From NCBI GenBank assembly GCA_964585785.1, contig CAZPFL010000001.1, positions 62,001-126,000 of the forward strand: a stretch of 64,000 bases of DNA, written 5' to 3'. Position 1 is the first letter of the stretch. Each line of letters begins with the position of its first letter. The position numbers and the translations under genes were made by a program. The DNA is from WHUA01 sp964585785 (GTDB lineage: Bacteria; Pseudomonadota; Alphaproteobacteria; UBA8366). The notes under the pieces are model-generated. The model saw only the letters and a program-made list of their open reading frames with translations, was not told where the DNA came from and made no database searches. Below, in pieces: positions 1 to 8,518 of this stretch.

Positions 1-1
1 T

Positions 2-457
2 TCCGAGAAGAGCCGGCTCACGGCGGAATATCTCACGATCTCCTTCAACTTCTTTCGCGATGCGCGGGCGCAATGCGCGGCGCTTCTCGATGGCGCCGCC
101 CGGCAGGGATGGTGCCGCATCGCCTTGATCGGGGCGGGTGAGCTGGCCGAGATCGCAGTGCTGAGCGCCGGCGAAACGCCGGCGGAGATCGTATGCGTGG
201 CGGATGCCAGGGCGGCCGCCGGCCGTTGCGCCGGCGTTCCCGTGGTGAAGGATTTGACCGAGGTGCTGCGGCTTGCCGGTGGCGAGGCCGGGCTCGACGG
301 CTTCCTCATCACCGATACGCAAGCGCCGCAATCCGCCTATGACGCGGCGCTCAAACAGGCGGCCGCGGCCGGCTTCGCGGCGGATCGCGTGATGGTGCCG
401 GCGCTCCTGCGGATAAAGACACCGATGGCGTCGTCCGACGCGGAGGGCGGCCGATGA
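2..457 (+). CDS. C-terminal part of a regulator with a Rossmann-like domain (5' truncated)
   Basis: The reading frame is open from base 2, so the true start lies before the window. The first visible residues (SEKSRLTAEYLTISFNFFRD) look like the end of a winged-helix domain and a linker helix. After them comes a nucleotide-binding-type strand and glycine loop (IALIGAGELAEIA) and an alternating alpha/beta domain ending near VMVPALLRI. This resembles the MarR/EPS-type regulators that precede NusG-like antiterminators in alphaproteobacterial polysaccharide loci. The stop overlaps the next gene by 4 nt (ATGA), so the two are translationally coupled. The regulator assignment is inferred from context; the DNA-binding part is outside the window. 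Confidence 0.6.
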   Translation, partial: SEKSRLTAEYLTISFNFFRDARAQCAALLDGAARQGWCRIALIGAGELAEIAVLSAGETPAEIVCVADARAAAGRCAGVPVVKDLTEVLRLAGGEAGLDGFLITDTQAPQSAYDAALKQAAAAGFAADRVMVPALLRIKTPMASSDAEGGR

Positions 458-954
458 CTCTCTGGTATGTCGTCTACACTCACGCCAACAGCGAGACCAA
501 GGCGCGCGAGCACCTGCTGCGCCAGGGATTTACCGCCATCCTGCCGACCTACAAGCGCTGGCGTCACCACGCCAGAAGGCGGGAGCTCGTCGAGCGCCCG
601 CTGTTCCCGCGCTACTTGTTTGTCGCGCTCGATATGCTGGAACAGCGCTGGCGGCCGATATTGTCGACGGTCGGCGTTTGCGACCTCGTCCGCCGGGGAA
701 ATGCGCCGGCGCCCATGCCCTCTGGGCTCGCGGAGGAAATCAGGGAGCGGGCGGCGCTCGGTGATTTCGACCGGTTGTCGCCGATGGACGGCCTCCGCCT
801 CGGGGACGCGGTTCGCGTGGTCGAGGGGCCGTTCACCGACCTGATCGGGCGGTTCATGGGAGTTGCGGACCGGGAGCGGGTCTTCGTCCTGCTCGACCTT
901 CTGGGGCGCCAGGTCAAGACGACGTTGGCGCAGGCCGCGGTCAGTCCGGCCTGA
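454..954 (+). CDS. NusG/RfaH-like transcription antitermination protein
   Basis: The 166-residue protein begins with the NGN-domain pattern WYVVYTHANSETKAREHL and carries the FPRYLFV segment typical of NusG paralogues. Its KOW-type C-terminal domain starts near GDAVRVVEGPF (about residue 117). NusG-family proteins bind RNA polymerase and reduce pausing or termination; specialised paralogues such as RfaH act on long surface-polysaccharide operons. It is not housekeeping NusG, because it is shorter, more divergent and has no secE or rplK neighbours. It is coupled to the upstream regulator by a 4-nt overlap. No polysaccharide operon lies downstream here, so any target is presumably upstream of the window or elsewhere. 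Confidence 0.85.
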   Translation: MTLWYVVYTHANSETKAREHLLRQGFTAILPTYKRWRHHARRRELVERPLFPRYLFVALDMLEQRWRPILSTVGVCDLVRRGNAPAPMPSGLAEEIRERAALGDFDRLSPMDGLRLGDAVRVVEGPFTDLIGRFMGVADRERVFVLLDLLGRQVKTTLAQAAVSPA

Positions 955-1123
955 ATATTCAGACAAATAAATCTATGGAAAACAAGTATTTTTAAATTAA
1001 TACTTAGGTAACTATAATTTCACTTTTGGTTTGTCTCAAGAATATACTGTGATATACTTCACACAATATAATAATGGCATTCTTTTACTAAAATGCTGAA
1101 ACACATGCCTGGGGAAAATTGCA
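955..1123. promoter_or_regulatory. A+T-rich intergenic region before the pilin gene
   Basis: This 169-nt stretch is strikingly A+T-rich compared with its surroundings and has no plausible ORF. It most likely holds the promoter of the flp pilin gene. I could not assign -35/-10 boxes with confidence. The sequence ggggaaaattgca just before the ATG gives a weak ribosome binding site. Confidence 0.4.
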
Positions 1124-1306
1124 ATGCTGGATCTGATTCGGGTGGTGATCCGCGACGAGCGTGGGGCGACAGCCATTGAGTATGGCTTGATCGCCGCATT
1201 GGTTTCAATCGCAAGCTTTGCGGCCTATGTGCAGCTGGGAAGTTCGCTCAACGCGTTTTTCGGCTATGTGAACAGCGGGCTGGTAGCCGCGAACGCGGGA
1301 AGCTGA
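1124..1306 (+). CDS. Flp/Fap-type pilin
   Basis: The 60-residue protein has the Flp pilin layout: a short basic and acidic leader (IRDERGATAIEYGLIAALVS) followed by one hydrophobic helix. The G-A-T-A-I-E-Y-G motif contains the prepilin-peptidase region and the Glu conserved at position +5 of mature pilins. Flp pilins are assembled by the Tad secretion system into adhesive fibres. No tad or cpa genes lie next to it in this window, so it is an orphan copy. It is separated from the convergent cold-shock gene by two hairpins. Confidence 0.9.
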   Translation: MLDLIRVVIRDERGATAIEYGLIAALVSIASFAAYVQLGSSLNAFFGYVNSGLVAANAGS

Positions 1307-1363
1307 TCCGAGAGTCGTGATCGCCGCCGGCGTTCGTAGCGACGCGATAGCCGGAAACACGAA

Positions 1364-1417
1364 GGGCGGGCCGATGGGCCCGCCCCTTGGCTTATGGGAG
1401 CCCGGCAGCCCGGGCTC
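1364..1417. terminator. Two GC-rich hairpins between convergent flp and csp genes
   Basis: There are two perfect inverted repeats. The first is a 9-bp stem (1364-1372 with 1377-1385) with a 4-nt loop. The second is an 8-bp stem (1398-1405 with 1410-1417), also with a 4-nt loop. They lie between the 3' ends of two convergent genes, the usual place for a bidirectional terminator. Neither has a long T tract. Confidence 0.55.
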
Positions 1418-1430
1418 AAGTCGGCCAAAG

Positions 1431-1640
1431 TTAGTCGAGCAGGGTGAGATTTTCCGCCGCAGATTTGCCGTTTCTGCCGGCGACGAGCTCGTAGGAGACC
1501 TTCTGCCCTTCGCGCAGGGTGTTGAGGCCGGCCCGCTCGACCGCGGAAATATGGACGAAGGCATCCTTCGCGCCGTCGTCAGGCTGGATAAAGCCGTAGC
1601 CCTTGGTCGGGTTGAACCACTTCACTGTTCCGGTAGCCAT
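1431..1640 (-). CDS. cspA: Cold-shock domain protein
   Basis: The 69-residue single-domain protein has both nucleic-acid-binding motifs of the CspA family: KWFNPTKGYGFI (RNP1-like) and DAFVHISAV (RNP2). It acts as a single-stranded RNA/DNA chaperone in the cytoplasm. The frame is open a further 25 codons upstream, but the ATG at 1640 is chosen because the family begins M-A-T-G-T-V-K-W-F and a GGAG motif lies 7 nt before it. Alphaproteobacteria carry several paralogues, so the specific letter is uncertain and it need not be cold-inducible. Confidence 0.93.
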   Translation of the reverse strand: MATGTVKWFNPTKGYGFIQPDDGAKDAFVHISAVERAGLNTLREGQKVSYELVAGRNGKSAAENLTLLD

Positions 1641-2013
1641 AACTACTCCGATCCTTGATAGAGTTTCACGAGACACGCATCTCCCGGTGGATTCGCGTCG
1701 ATTAACAGGTGTCACGAATTGTTGGAGTAACTTGGCTAGGCGTTGTCGCGTCTACCTAGATACGCCGACGAATTGTGTAACCTTAACTGGATATGCTCCT
1801 ATATTTTCTCGGGTTATGCAAGGGGACTCAGAGATCGACTCGCTCGGAAACCATCCTGACTACCCCTAAAGAGCCAAGGGAATGCCACTTCCTGCAGGTG
1901 TATCGCTGTAACGTTCGTGTCATGTTGCAGGTGCGAAATCGTTCACATCCGGCAGCCGCAAAACTGCCATATTGGGGAACGAATTTCGGCAAGTTGCGTT
2001 GGTACCTTGGCCT
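1641..2013. other. Intergenic region between divergent csp and glycosyltransferase genes
   Basis: These 373 nt separate two divergently transcribed genes and should hold the promoter and untranslated leader of the cold-shock gene plus the promoter of the downstream gene. I see no convincing ORF, RNA gene or strong inverted repeat. Base composition is less G+C-rich than the flanking genes. Confidence 0.4.
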
Positions 2014-2685
2014 ATGGATCACACAAGAATATACGTCGGATGGGACTGCCGCGACCAGCGCGCGCTCGACGTCTGCCTGTTCTCGATTCAGCGGCATGCC
2101 TCCGATCTCGTGGAAATCGTGCCCTTGAAGCCGAAGGCGGTCGCCGCGCTTTGCGGACCGGAGCCGGATCCCGATGGGGCCAAGCAGGCGCGCGCCCGTT
2201 TCCTCGTCCCGGCCTTGAATGGCTTTGCCGGCTGGGCGGCGTTCGTCAGCAGCGACATGTTGTTCCAGGCGGATATCTATGAGCTGTGGGACCTGCGGGA
2301 CGACCGCTACGCGGTCATGAACGTCGCGACCGACGATCGCGGCCGGCTGGGTGCGGCGCCACGCTCGTCGCTGCTGCTGTGGAATTGTGGTCATCCCGCG
2401 AACCGCGCGCTGACACCGGAGAAAGTCGCCGCGGCGCGCCTTGATCAGCTCGCCCGATATGAGTGGCTCGACCGTGATCTGGTCGGTGCGTTCCCCGCCG
2501 CCTGGTGCTGGCGCGACGGCGTGTCCGACCCGGATCTCACGCCGAAGGCGATTGAGTTCGCGCCGGCGAAGCCGTGGACGGACGAGGCGGAAATCTGCCG
2601 TTATGCCGACCGTTGGCTGGACGAAGCGGAGCGCATCTTCGGGGCGCCCGCGCTCAGCCTCATGGGACAGACGGCCTCCGCCTAG
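2014..2685 (+). CDS. Glycosyltransferase-like protein (GT-A type)
   Basis: The protein of about 223 residues starts with YVGWDCRDQRALDVCLFSIQ, a strand and helix pattern seen in small alphaproteobacterial glycosyltransferases related to GT8. It has the block FVSSDMLFQADIYELWDLRD (about residues 77-96), which aligns with the metal/nucleotide-sugar-binding DxD region of these proteins. Here the first Asp appears to be replaced by Ser (S-S-D), so activity is uncertain. The ATG at 2014 is chosen over an in-frame ATG 42 nt upstream because the conserved strand starts immediately after it. It stands alone between the csp gene and the B12 uptake operon. The substrate is unknown. Confidence 0.6.
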   Translation: MDHTRIYVGWDCRDQRALDVCLFSIQRHASDLVEIVPLKPKAVAALCGPEPDPDGAKQARARFLVPALNGFAGWAAFVSSDMLFQADIYELWDLRDDRYAVMNVATDDRGRLGAAPRSSLLLWNCGHPANRALTPEKVAAARLDQLARYEWLDRDLVGAFPAAWCWRDGVSDPDLTPKAIEFAPAKPWTDEAEICRYADRWLDEAERIFGAPALSLMGQTASA

Positions 2686-2721
2686 AGGCGCAGAGTCGGG
2701 CCGATCGCCAACACGCCCCCT

Positions 2722-3651
2722 TCACTGCAAGGCGAATCGAATCGGGATGCGCACGCTGGCCGGGACGGGCGCGCCGTTGCGGCGTGCCGGCACGAAGCGC
2801 CATCGCTTGACCGACTCGAGCGCGGCCTGGTCGAGAATGTCATAACCGCTCGACTCCTCGACGCGAACCACACCTGCCTCACCGCTGGCCAGAACTTCGA
2901 CGTCCAGCACGACACGGCCGGACTCGCCGCGCAGGCGGGCCAGGTAGGGATAATCGGGCGCGGGGTTGTCGGCGCGTGGCGCCGCGCCCTGCATGCCGTC
3001 CGATCCGCTCGATGCATCGGCTGCTGCCGCGGAACCCTTGGGCGCCGCCGAATAATCCACCGCAACGGCCGAGGCTGACGTTTTGTCATGTAAGGCAGGG
3101 GCGGTAACGGACGGCGATACGGCAGCCGCTACGGCGTGCGCCAAGGGCGGTGGCGTAGGCTTGGCCGGCGGGTGCGGCACGGGCGACCTAGCGGGCGGCG
3201 GCGCGGCGTCCGCCGCTGCGGCCGCGTCCGGCGCGGGCGCTTGATGCGTCGCAACAGGAACCGGTCGCGCGGTCGGCAATAAAGGGGTATCCGCGCCTTC
3301 GGAAGCGCCGCCCTTCTGATCCTGCGGGGCCGGTATTTTTTCCGGCGCGGCACTTTCCGCGGGCCGTTGGGCATCGTGAGAGACGGCCCGGTCGGGCGTC
3401 CGGGCGGTCAATTCGTCGGCGTGCCGGCTTCGGCTGCCCGCGGGTGGCGCGTCGGGTCCCTGGACCAGCACCACTTCCATCGTGACCGGGCTGCCGGCGC
3501 GCAAGGCGATTTCTCGTGTCGGCGCGCCGGAAACCGCCCAGAGGATCAGGCCCGCATGGGCCGCCACGGAGAACACGAGCGCCGCCGCGACCGTCTCCCG
3601 CGCGGCGGCTAGGCGTGGCGCGACCGGCGCGATGAGGCTGCCTTCGGTCAT
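2722..3651 (-). CDS. tonB: TonB energy-transducing protein of the B12 uptake operon
   Basis: The 309-residue protein has a cytoplasmic N-terminus, one membrane anchor (about residues 20-40), a long Pro/Ala-rich periplasmic linker (residues 70-220) and a C-terminal TonB domain (about 232-309). Conserved elements of that domain are YPYLARLRGESGRVVLDVEV and ALESVKRWRFVPA. TonB couples the ExbB/ExbD proton motor to outer-membrane receptors. It is the last gene of the btu operon and overlaps btuD by 4 nt, so it is probably dedicated to cobalamin uptake. exbB and exbD are not in the window. Confidence 0.92.
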   Translation of the reverse strand: MTEGSLIAPVAPRLAAARETVAAALVFSVAAHAGLILWAVSGAPTREIALRAGSPVTMEVVLVQGPDAPPAGSRSRHADELTARTPDRAVSHDAQRPAESAAPEKIPAPQDQKGGASEGADTPLLPTARPVPVATHQAPAPDAAAAADAAPPPARSPVPHPPAKPTPPPLAHAVAAAVSPSVTAPALHDKTSASAVAVDYSAAPKGSAAAADASSGSDGMQGAAPRADNPAPDYPYLARLRGESGRVVLDVEVLASGEAGVVRVEESSGYDILDQAALESVKRWRFVPARRNGAPVPASVRIPIRFALQ

Positions 3652-4442
3652 GGCGCCGCGTCACTCCCCGGCAGGCGGCGCCACGGCAGCAGATAGGATT
3701 CGCCATCATGGCTGCCGCGTAACGCCGCGATCCGATAAACCGCGGCCAGGTTTGCGGCGGACAGGGTCACTTCCGCCGGACCCTCGGCGATGATCAGGCC
3801 GCGGTCGATCAGCACGACCCTGTCGCAATACCGCATGGCAAGCGTCAGATCGTGCAGCACCACGGCCACCGCATGGCCACGCCGCGCGAGGGATTCCAGG
3901 TGATCCATCACCTCGAGGCTGTGATACGGGTCGAGGTCGGCGACCGGCTCGTCGGCGAGCAGCAGCGCCGGGTCCGATGCCAGGGCGCGCGCCAGCATGG
4001 CCCGTGCGAGCTCGCCACTCGACAGCGTGCCGGCGCGCCGGCCGCCGAGATGGCCGACATTCGTCGCCTCCATCGCGCTGCGAATTGCCCGCCGGTCCGC
4101 CGCCGCCGGGCGCTGCCAGGCGGCGATATGCGGCAGGCGGCCGAGCGCCACAACACGCTCCACCGTCATCGCCCAATGGCATTCCGGATGCTGCGGCAGA
4201 TAGGCGACGCGGCGGGCAAGATCCGCCCGTCCCCAATGCGCGAGCGACCGACCGTCCAGCTCGACGGCGCCGCTCTCCGGCTCCAGCAGCCCCGCCATGA
4301 CGCGCAGCAATGTAGACTTGCCCGCGCCGTTCGGCCCGACGATCCCGAGCATCTCGCCGCCTCTCAGCGACAGGCTGATGCCGTCGACGATGGCACGCGA
4401 CTCGCGGATGACGCGGATCTCGGACAGGCGCATCTCTGTCAT
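3648..4442 (-). CDS. btuD: Cobalamin ABC transporter ATP-binding protein
   Basis: The 264-residue ABC ATPase shows Walker A GPNGAGKST, signature LSSGELARAMLARALA and Walker B LLLADEPVADLDP followed by the switch His (VLHDL). It resembles the BtuD/FecE/HmuV group that powers B12, siderophore and heme importers. Its place behind a cobalamin riboswitch, and its 4-nt overlaps with the FecCD-type permease upstream and tonB downstream, point to cobalamin. Residues alone would not exclude heme or iron-siderophore import. Confidence 0.9.
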   Translation of the reverse strand: MTEMRLSEIRVIRESRAIVDGISLSLRGGEMLGIVGPNGAGKSTLLRVMAGLLEPESGAVELDGRSLAHWGRADLARRVAYLPQHPECHWAMTVERVVALGRLPHIAAWQRPAAADRRAIRSAMEATNVGHLGGRRAGTLSSGELARAMLARALASDPALLLADEPVADLDPYHSLEVMDHLESLARRGHAVAVVLHDLTLAMRYCDRVVLIDRGLIIAEGPAEVTLSAANLAAVYRIAALRGSHDGESYLLPWRRLPGSDAAP

Positions 4443-5458
4443 GCCATCTCCCGCCGCGTCTTGAAGATGAGGAAGAGAAAGAACGGCACGCCGATAAGCG
4501 CGGTGACCACGCCGAGGCGCAGCTCCGCCGTGGTTGGAACGATCCGGACGCCGATATCGGCCAGCAGCAGCAGGATCGCCCCGCCGAGCGCGCTGGCCGG
4601 CAGCAGGCGGCGCGGCTCATATTGGACGAATGGCCGCAGCAGATGGGGGACGACGAGGCCGACGAAGCCGATCGATCCGGAGACCGCGACCGACGCGCCG
4701 ACGGCGAGCGCGGTGCCGACGATCATCAGGATGCGCGTCCGGGTCAGGCTGATGCCGAGGCTGCTGGCCGTGTCGTCGCCCAGCGTCAACGCATCGAGCG
4801 CGCGCCCGCAGCTCGCGATGCAAAGACAGCCAACCGCGATGAACGGCAACGTGAGCCAGACGTGATCCATGCTGCGGTCGGCAAGCGAGCCCATCAGCCA
4901 GAACACGATCTCCGTCACGGCGAAAAGATTGTTGGACAGGTTGATCGCGAGCGAGATCAGCGCGGCGCCGAGGCTGCTGATCGCGACGCCGGCGAGGATA
5001 ATGGTCAAGGCCGACGCTTCGTGGCCGGAGAGCAAGAAAAGAAGGCTTACGGCGATCAGCGCGCCCAGCATCGCGCAGCCCGGCAGCGCCAGCGGGAAGG
5101 CCGTGTAGAGGCCGAAATACATCGCGATCACCCCGCCGAGCGCGGCCAGCGAGGACGCGCCGATCAGCCCGGGCTCGGCCAGCGGATTGCGGAAGAGCCC
5201 TTGCAGCCCCGCGCCGGAAAGCCCCAGCGTGGCGCCGATCATGACGCCCAGCAGGCTGCGCGGCAGACGGATCTCGTTGACGATGAGGCGTGTCGATTCG
5301 GGGCCGCCGCCGAACAGCGCGCGGATAACGTCGTGCAGGCCGAGCGGCGCCGGCCCGACGAGCAGCGACAGCACGAAGGTGCCGAGCAAGGCGGTGCCGA
5401 GCGCCAGGTGCAGCGGCAGATCCCGTGGTGTGCGAAGCGCGATCTCCGCCGCGCTCAT
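4439..5458 (-). CDS. btuC: Cobalamin ABC transporter permease (FecCD family)
   Basis: The 339-residue hydrophobic protein has about ten predicted membrane helices and is of the length expected for BtuC/FecD permeases. Family hallmarks are RLPRSLLGVMIGATLGLSGA near residue 65, NPLAEPGLIGAS, and GSIGFVGLVVPHLLRPF near residue 270. As a homodimer it forms the inner-membrane channel, taking substrate from the periplasmic binding protein. It overlaps its neighbours on both sides by 4 nt (ATGA), indicating tight translational coupling. Confidence 0.92.
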   Translation of the reverse strand: MSAAEIALRTPRDLPLHLALGTALLGTFVLSLLVGPAPLGLHDVIRALFGGGPESTRLIVNEIRLPRSLLGVMIGATLGLSGAGLQGLFRNPLAEPGLIGASSLAALGGVIAMYFGLYTAFPLALPGCAMLGALIAVSLLFLLSGHEASALTIILAGVAISSLGAALISLAINLSNNLFAVTEIVFWLMGSLADRSMDHVWLTLPFIAVGCLCIASCGRALDALTLGDDTASSLGISLTRTRILMIVGTALAVGASVAVSGSIGFVGLVVPHLLRPFVQYEPRRLLPASALGGAILLLLADIGVRIVPTTAELRLGVVTALIGVPFFLFLIFKTRREMA

Positions 5459-6345
5459 CGCTTGGGCTCCTGCGCCGGCTTACGTGCGTGCGACAGGCTG
5501 GCGCGGAAGGCCGCGAGCCGCTGCACCGCCTCGCCCGCATTGGCGAGACCACAGATCCAGAGCCGGTCGGGGATCACCACGGTCGGCAGCTCGCGCCGGA
5601 GTCGCCGCAGCGCCGGGTGGTCCAGCGTTTCCGCCGACAAGGAATCGCGTTCGGTTCCCCGGCTGCCCAGCAGGATTGCATCGGGCGGGTCCGCGACGAT
5701 CCTCTCGAGCGAAAGCCGCCCCACGCCGTTCAGCCGCGCCGCTGCATAGTTGGCGAATCCCGCGCGCTCGATAATGGCATTACTCAGCGTATCGCGGCCT
5801 TGGGAGTAGCCGCCGAAGCGATAGAGCATGAGCTCGGGCCGCCAGCGGTCCGGCGGCGCCTTGACGGCGAGGCTTCGATCAAGCGCGGCGACGAGCTTTT
5901 CGCCGCGCGCGATCTCACCGACCGCCTTCGCGACGCGGCGGATGTTGGTTCGTATGCCGTCGAAGTCCTGCTCTACGGGAAGCTCGAGCACCGGAATTCC
6001 CAGCCGGCGTAGCAGCGCCTTCGTCGCCGGCGCGGTGAAAGTGCCGGCGAGCACGAGGTCCGGCTTGAGCGGCAGGATCTCCTCGGCCCGGCCGCGGTTG
6101 AGCGGGATGCCCGACACGTCGCCGGCGTCGTTGGAAAAGGCGGGGTCGGCGACGAAGCGGTTGAGCGAGACGATCCGGCTGCGGTCTGCGAGATGCAGCA
6201 GCAGCTGGTCCGCACAGAGAAAGATCGATGCGATGCGATGCGGCGCCGCGACCGCCGGTGTCGCGGCGATGCCGCAGAGAAATGCAATGGCGGCGGCGCG
6301 TCCCAGTCGGCGCCAACCATGACGGGGACCCGCCGTACGTCTCAT
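5455..6345 (-). CDS. btuF: Periplasmic cobalamin-binding protein
   Basis: The 296-residue protein has a twin-Arg-free signal peptide ending near TPAVAAP (about residue 34). A type III periplasmic-binding fold follows, with IASIFLCADQLLLHLA, the linker-helix region LKPDLVLAGTF and VADPPDAILLGSRG. These are features of the BtuF/FepB group (PF01497), which delivers corrinoids or siderophores to a FecCD permease. Cobalamin is favoured because the gene sits in the riboswitch-led operon. It overlaps btuB and btuC by 4 nt each. Confidence 0.88.
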   Translation of the reverse strand: MRRTAGPRHGWRRLGRAAAIAFLCGIAATPAVAAPHRIASIFLCADQLLLHLADRSRIVSLNRFVADPAFSNDAGDVSGIPLNRGRAEEILPLKPDLVLAGTFTAPATKALLRRLGIPVLELPVEQDFDGIRTNIRRVAKAVGEIARGEKLVAALDRSLAVKAPPDRWRPELMLYRFGGYSQGRDTLSNAIIERAGFANYAAARLNGVGRLSLERIVADPPDAILLGSRGTERDSLSAETLDHPALRRLRRELPTVVIPDRLWICGLANAGEAVQRLAAFRASLSHARKPAQEPKR

Positions 6346-8297
6346 TTGCTCACCCCGATCGCCTTCAACGGTTCGAAGCTGACGCGAATGCCGCCATAGC
6401 CGGCGATGCCGGGTGTGCCATAGGAGAAGACTTCCTCATACTGCTGATCCAGCAGGTTCTCGCCGCGGGCATAAAGCTCGACATAGTCGTTGATCCGGTA
6501 CGACCCGGCGATATTGAGAAGAAGGTAGTCGTGCAGCGTGACGCGCCGCATCGGGCCGAAGGCGATGTCCTGCTGCGCTCCGTTGTAGATCAGCGCGACG
6601 TTGATATTGGCCCGCTTCTTTTCGAGGAAGCCGTAATTGACGATCAGGCTCGCCGCGTTGTTCGGCCGGCGCACGAGCGTGTCGCCGTTGGCGTCGTGAT
6701 CGGTCATCCAGGTGTAGCTGGCGCTGACGTTCAGGCCGTCCGTCACCTTCGCCTGGGCGGACAGCTCGATCCCGTCGATCTGCGTCGTCCCCGGCTCGTT
6801 TATGGCGGTACTGCCGAAGCCTTCGATCAGATCCTTGATGCTGTTGTGAAAATAGGTGACGTCGCCGACCAGCTTGCCGTGTAACAGCGTCTGCTGGAAG
6901 CCGACGTCGTATCCGTCGGATTTTTCCGGCTTGAGGTTCGGGTTGCCGCTGAAGCTCGAGGTGAAGCCGAATAGCTCGAACACGGTCGGGTTCTTGACGG
7001 CGGTGCCGCCGCTGGCGTGCAGCTTGCCGCCGAACTCCGGGAACAGCAGCGCGCCGGTCAGGCGGTAGGTGGTGGCGTCCTCGAAGAAGCTGTTGCTGTC
7101 GTGCCGCCCGCCGCCGGTCAGAAACAGCCGGTCCCACAGGCCGAGCTGGTAGAGCCCGTAGACCGAGGTCGAATCCAGGTTTCGGTCGATCGACGAGAAA
7201 TCGCTGTGGGTCTGCACGTTCTCGCGCTCGTCGTCCACGCCGAGGCTGAAGGTGTGCGCGGCCTTGGCAATCTTCTGCGTGCCGAGGCTGAGATTGGTCT
7301 GGTACTGCAGCGTGCGCCGTCGGCCTTCCGTGCTGGAGTCGCCGAAGGAGCCGCCGCCGCTCTCGAGCTTGTTGTCGAACAACGAGCCCGTGAAGATGTG
7401 CTCCCAGTGCTTGTCGAAAAAGGAGAATTTCGCCTGCGCTCGGCCGAAACGCTCGGTCTTGTTGGAGAAGGAATTGTCGTCCACGGCGATCGTGGTGAAC
7501 GCGTCCGTGTCGTCTCGGGCGCGCTGCCAGCGGCCGTCGAAGTTCAGCTCGACCGTGTCGCTCGGACGGATGCCGAAACGGCCCTGGATCGTCTTGTTGT
7601 CGGTGCCGTCCTTTTCCGTATTGCCGTTGGCCGAGTCCGCCGCGGAAATGCCGTCCGAGCGCAGATAGGCGCCGCCGAGCAGGAAGTCGTAGCGCTTGCC
7701 GCCGCCGGAAAGCGTCGTGGCCGACTGGACGGTGTTGAAGGAGCCGTACTCCGCGTTGGCGGTCACCTTGGGCGCCGCTTCGCCGCGCTTGGTGATGATG
7801 TTGATGACGCCGCCGACCGCGTCGCTGCCGTAGAGCACGCTCTGCGGGCCGCGCAGCACTTCGATCCGGTCGATATCGCTGGTCAGCAGGTTGCCGAAAT
7901 CGAACTGCGAGCTGAGCGCAGGATCGTTGACCTTTACCCCATCGATCAGCACCAGCGTCTGGTTGGCTTCGGCGCCGCGGATGCGGATATCGGTCGATGA
8001 GCCGAACCCGCTGGTCCGGTTGACGGACACGCCCGGCACCTGGCGAAGCCCGTCGGCGACGTATTGTATCTGCCGGCGCTGCAGCTCTTCGCCGGTAACA
8101 ACGGTGATGGCGCTGCCGATCTGCCGGCTCGGCGTTTCGGTGCGCGTTGCGGTGACGACGGTTTCCGGCAGCAGCGTGGCGCTGCCGGGTGTCGTCGCAT
8201 CCTGGGCGAGCGCGGCGCCCGGCGCGAGCGCCAGCAGCACCGTCGTTGGCAGGATCGTCCGGAAGGGTCGTCCGGCTCGGCTGGGTCTGTCTTGCAT
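6342..8297 (-). CDS. btuB: TonB-dependent outer-membrane cobalamin receptor
   Basis: The protein has a signal peptide (ATG at 8297; cleavage near PGAALAQ), a TonB box (ETVVTATRTE) and a plug domain with LRQVPGVSV, IRIRGAEANQTLVLIDGV and IEVLRGPQSVLYGSDAVGG. A 22-strand-type barrel follows, containing LKPEKSDGYDVGF and the C-terminal YARGENLLDQQYEE block. Length (about 650 residues) and motifs fit BtuB. The frame stays open 21 codons upstream, but the chosen ATG starts a proper signal peptide and has GGAGA upstream. The gene lies 220 nt downstream of a cobalamin riboswitch, which supports corrinoid specificity. Confidence 0.92.
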   Translation of the reverse strand: MQDRPSRAGRPFRTILPTTVLLALAPGAALAQDATTPGSATLLPETVVTATRTETPSRQIGSAITVVTGEELQRRQIQYVADGLRQVPGVSVNRTSGFGSSTDIRIRGAEANQTLVLIDGVKVNDPALSSQFDFGNLLTSDIDRIEVLRGPQSVLYGSDAVGGVINIITKRGEAAPKVTANAEYGSFNTVQSATTLSGGGKRYDFLLGGAYLRSDGISAADSANGNTEKDGTDNKTIQGRFGIRPSDTVELNFDGRWQRARDDTDAFTTIAVDDNSFSNKTERFGRAQAKFSFFDKHWEHIFTGSLFDNKLESGGGSFGDSSTEGRRRTLQYQTNLSLGTQKIAKAAHTFSLGVDDERENVQTHSDFSSIDRNLDSTSVYGLYQLGLWDRLFLTGGGRHDSNSFFEDATTYRLTGALLFPEFGGKLHASGGTAVKNPTVFELFGFTSSFSGNPNLKPEKSDGYDVGFQQTLLHGKLVGDVTYFHNSIKDLIEGFGSTAINEPGTTQIDGIELSAQAKVTDGLNVSASYTWMTDHDANGDTLVRRPNNAASLIVNYGFLEKKRANINVALIYNGAQQDIAFGPMRRVTLHDYLLLNIAGSYRINDYVELYARGENLLDQQYEEVFSYGTPGIAGYGGIRVSFEPLKAIGVSK

Positions 8298-8518
8298 CTC
8301 GATGGTCTCCGTCCGTTCTTGTTTTTGCCGAAGACGCAAGCGGACAGCCGGACGCACCACGGCCGTGACGCGGCCGAATGACCGATATCGAGAGAAGGGG
8401 TCTCAGAAGGCGTATGACCCAACGACGACATCCCCGGCGGCCCTACCTGCGTTGACGCCACCACAACGGAGATCCGTCCCGCCGGTCTTCCCGCCCGCCG
8501 GTTGGGTGACGATGATCG

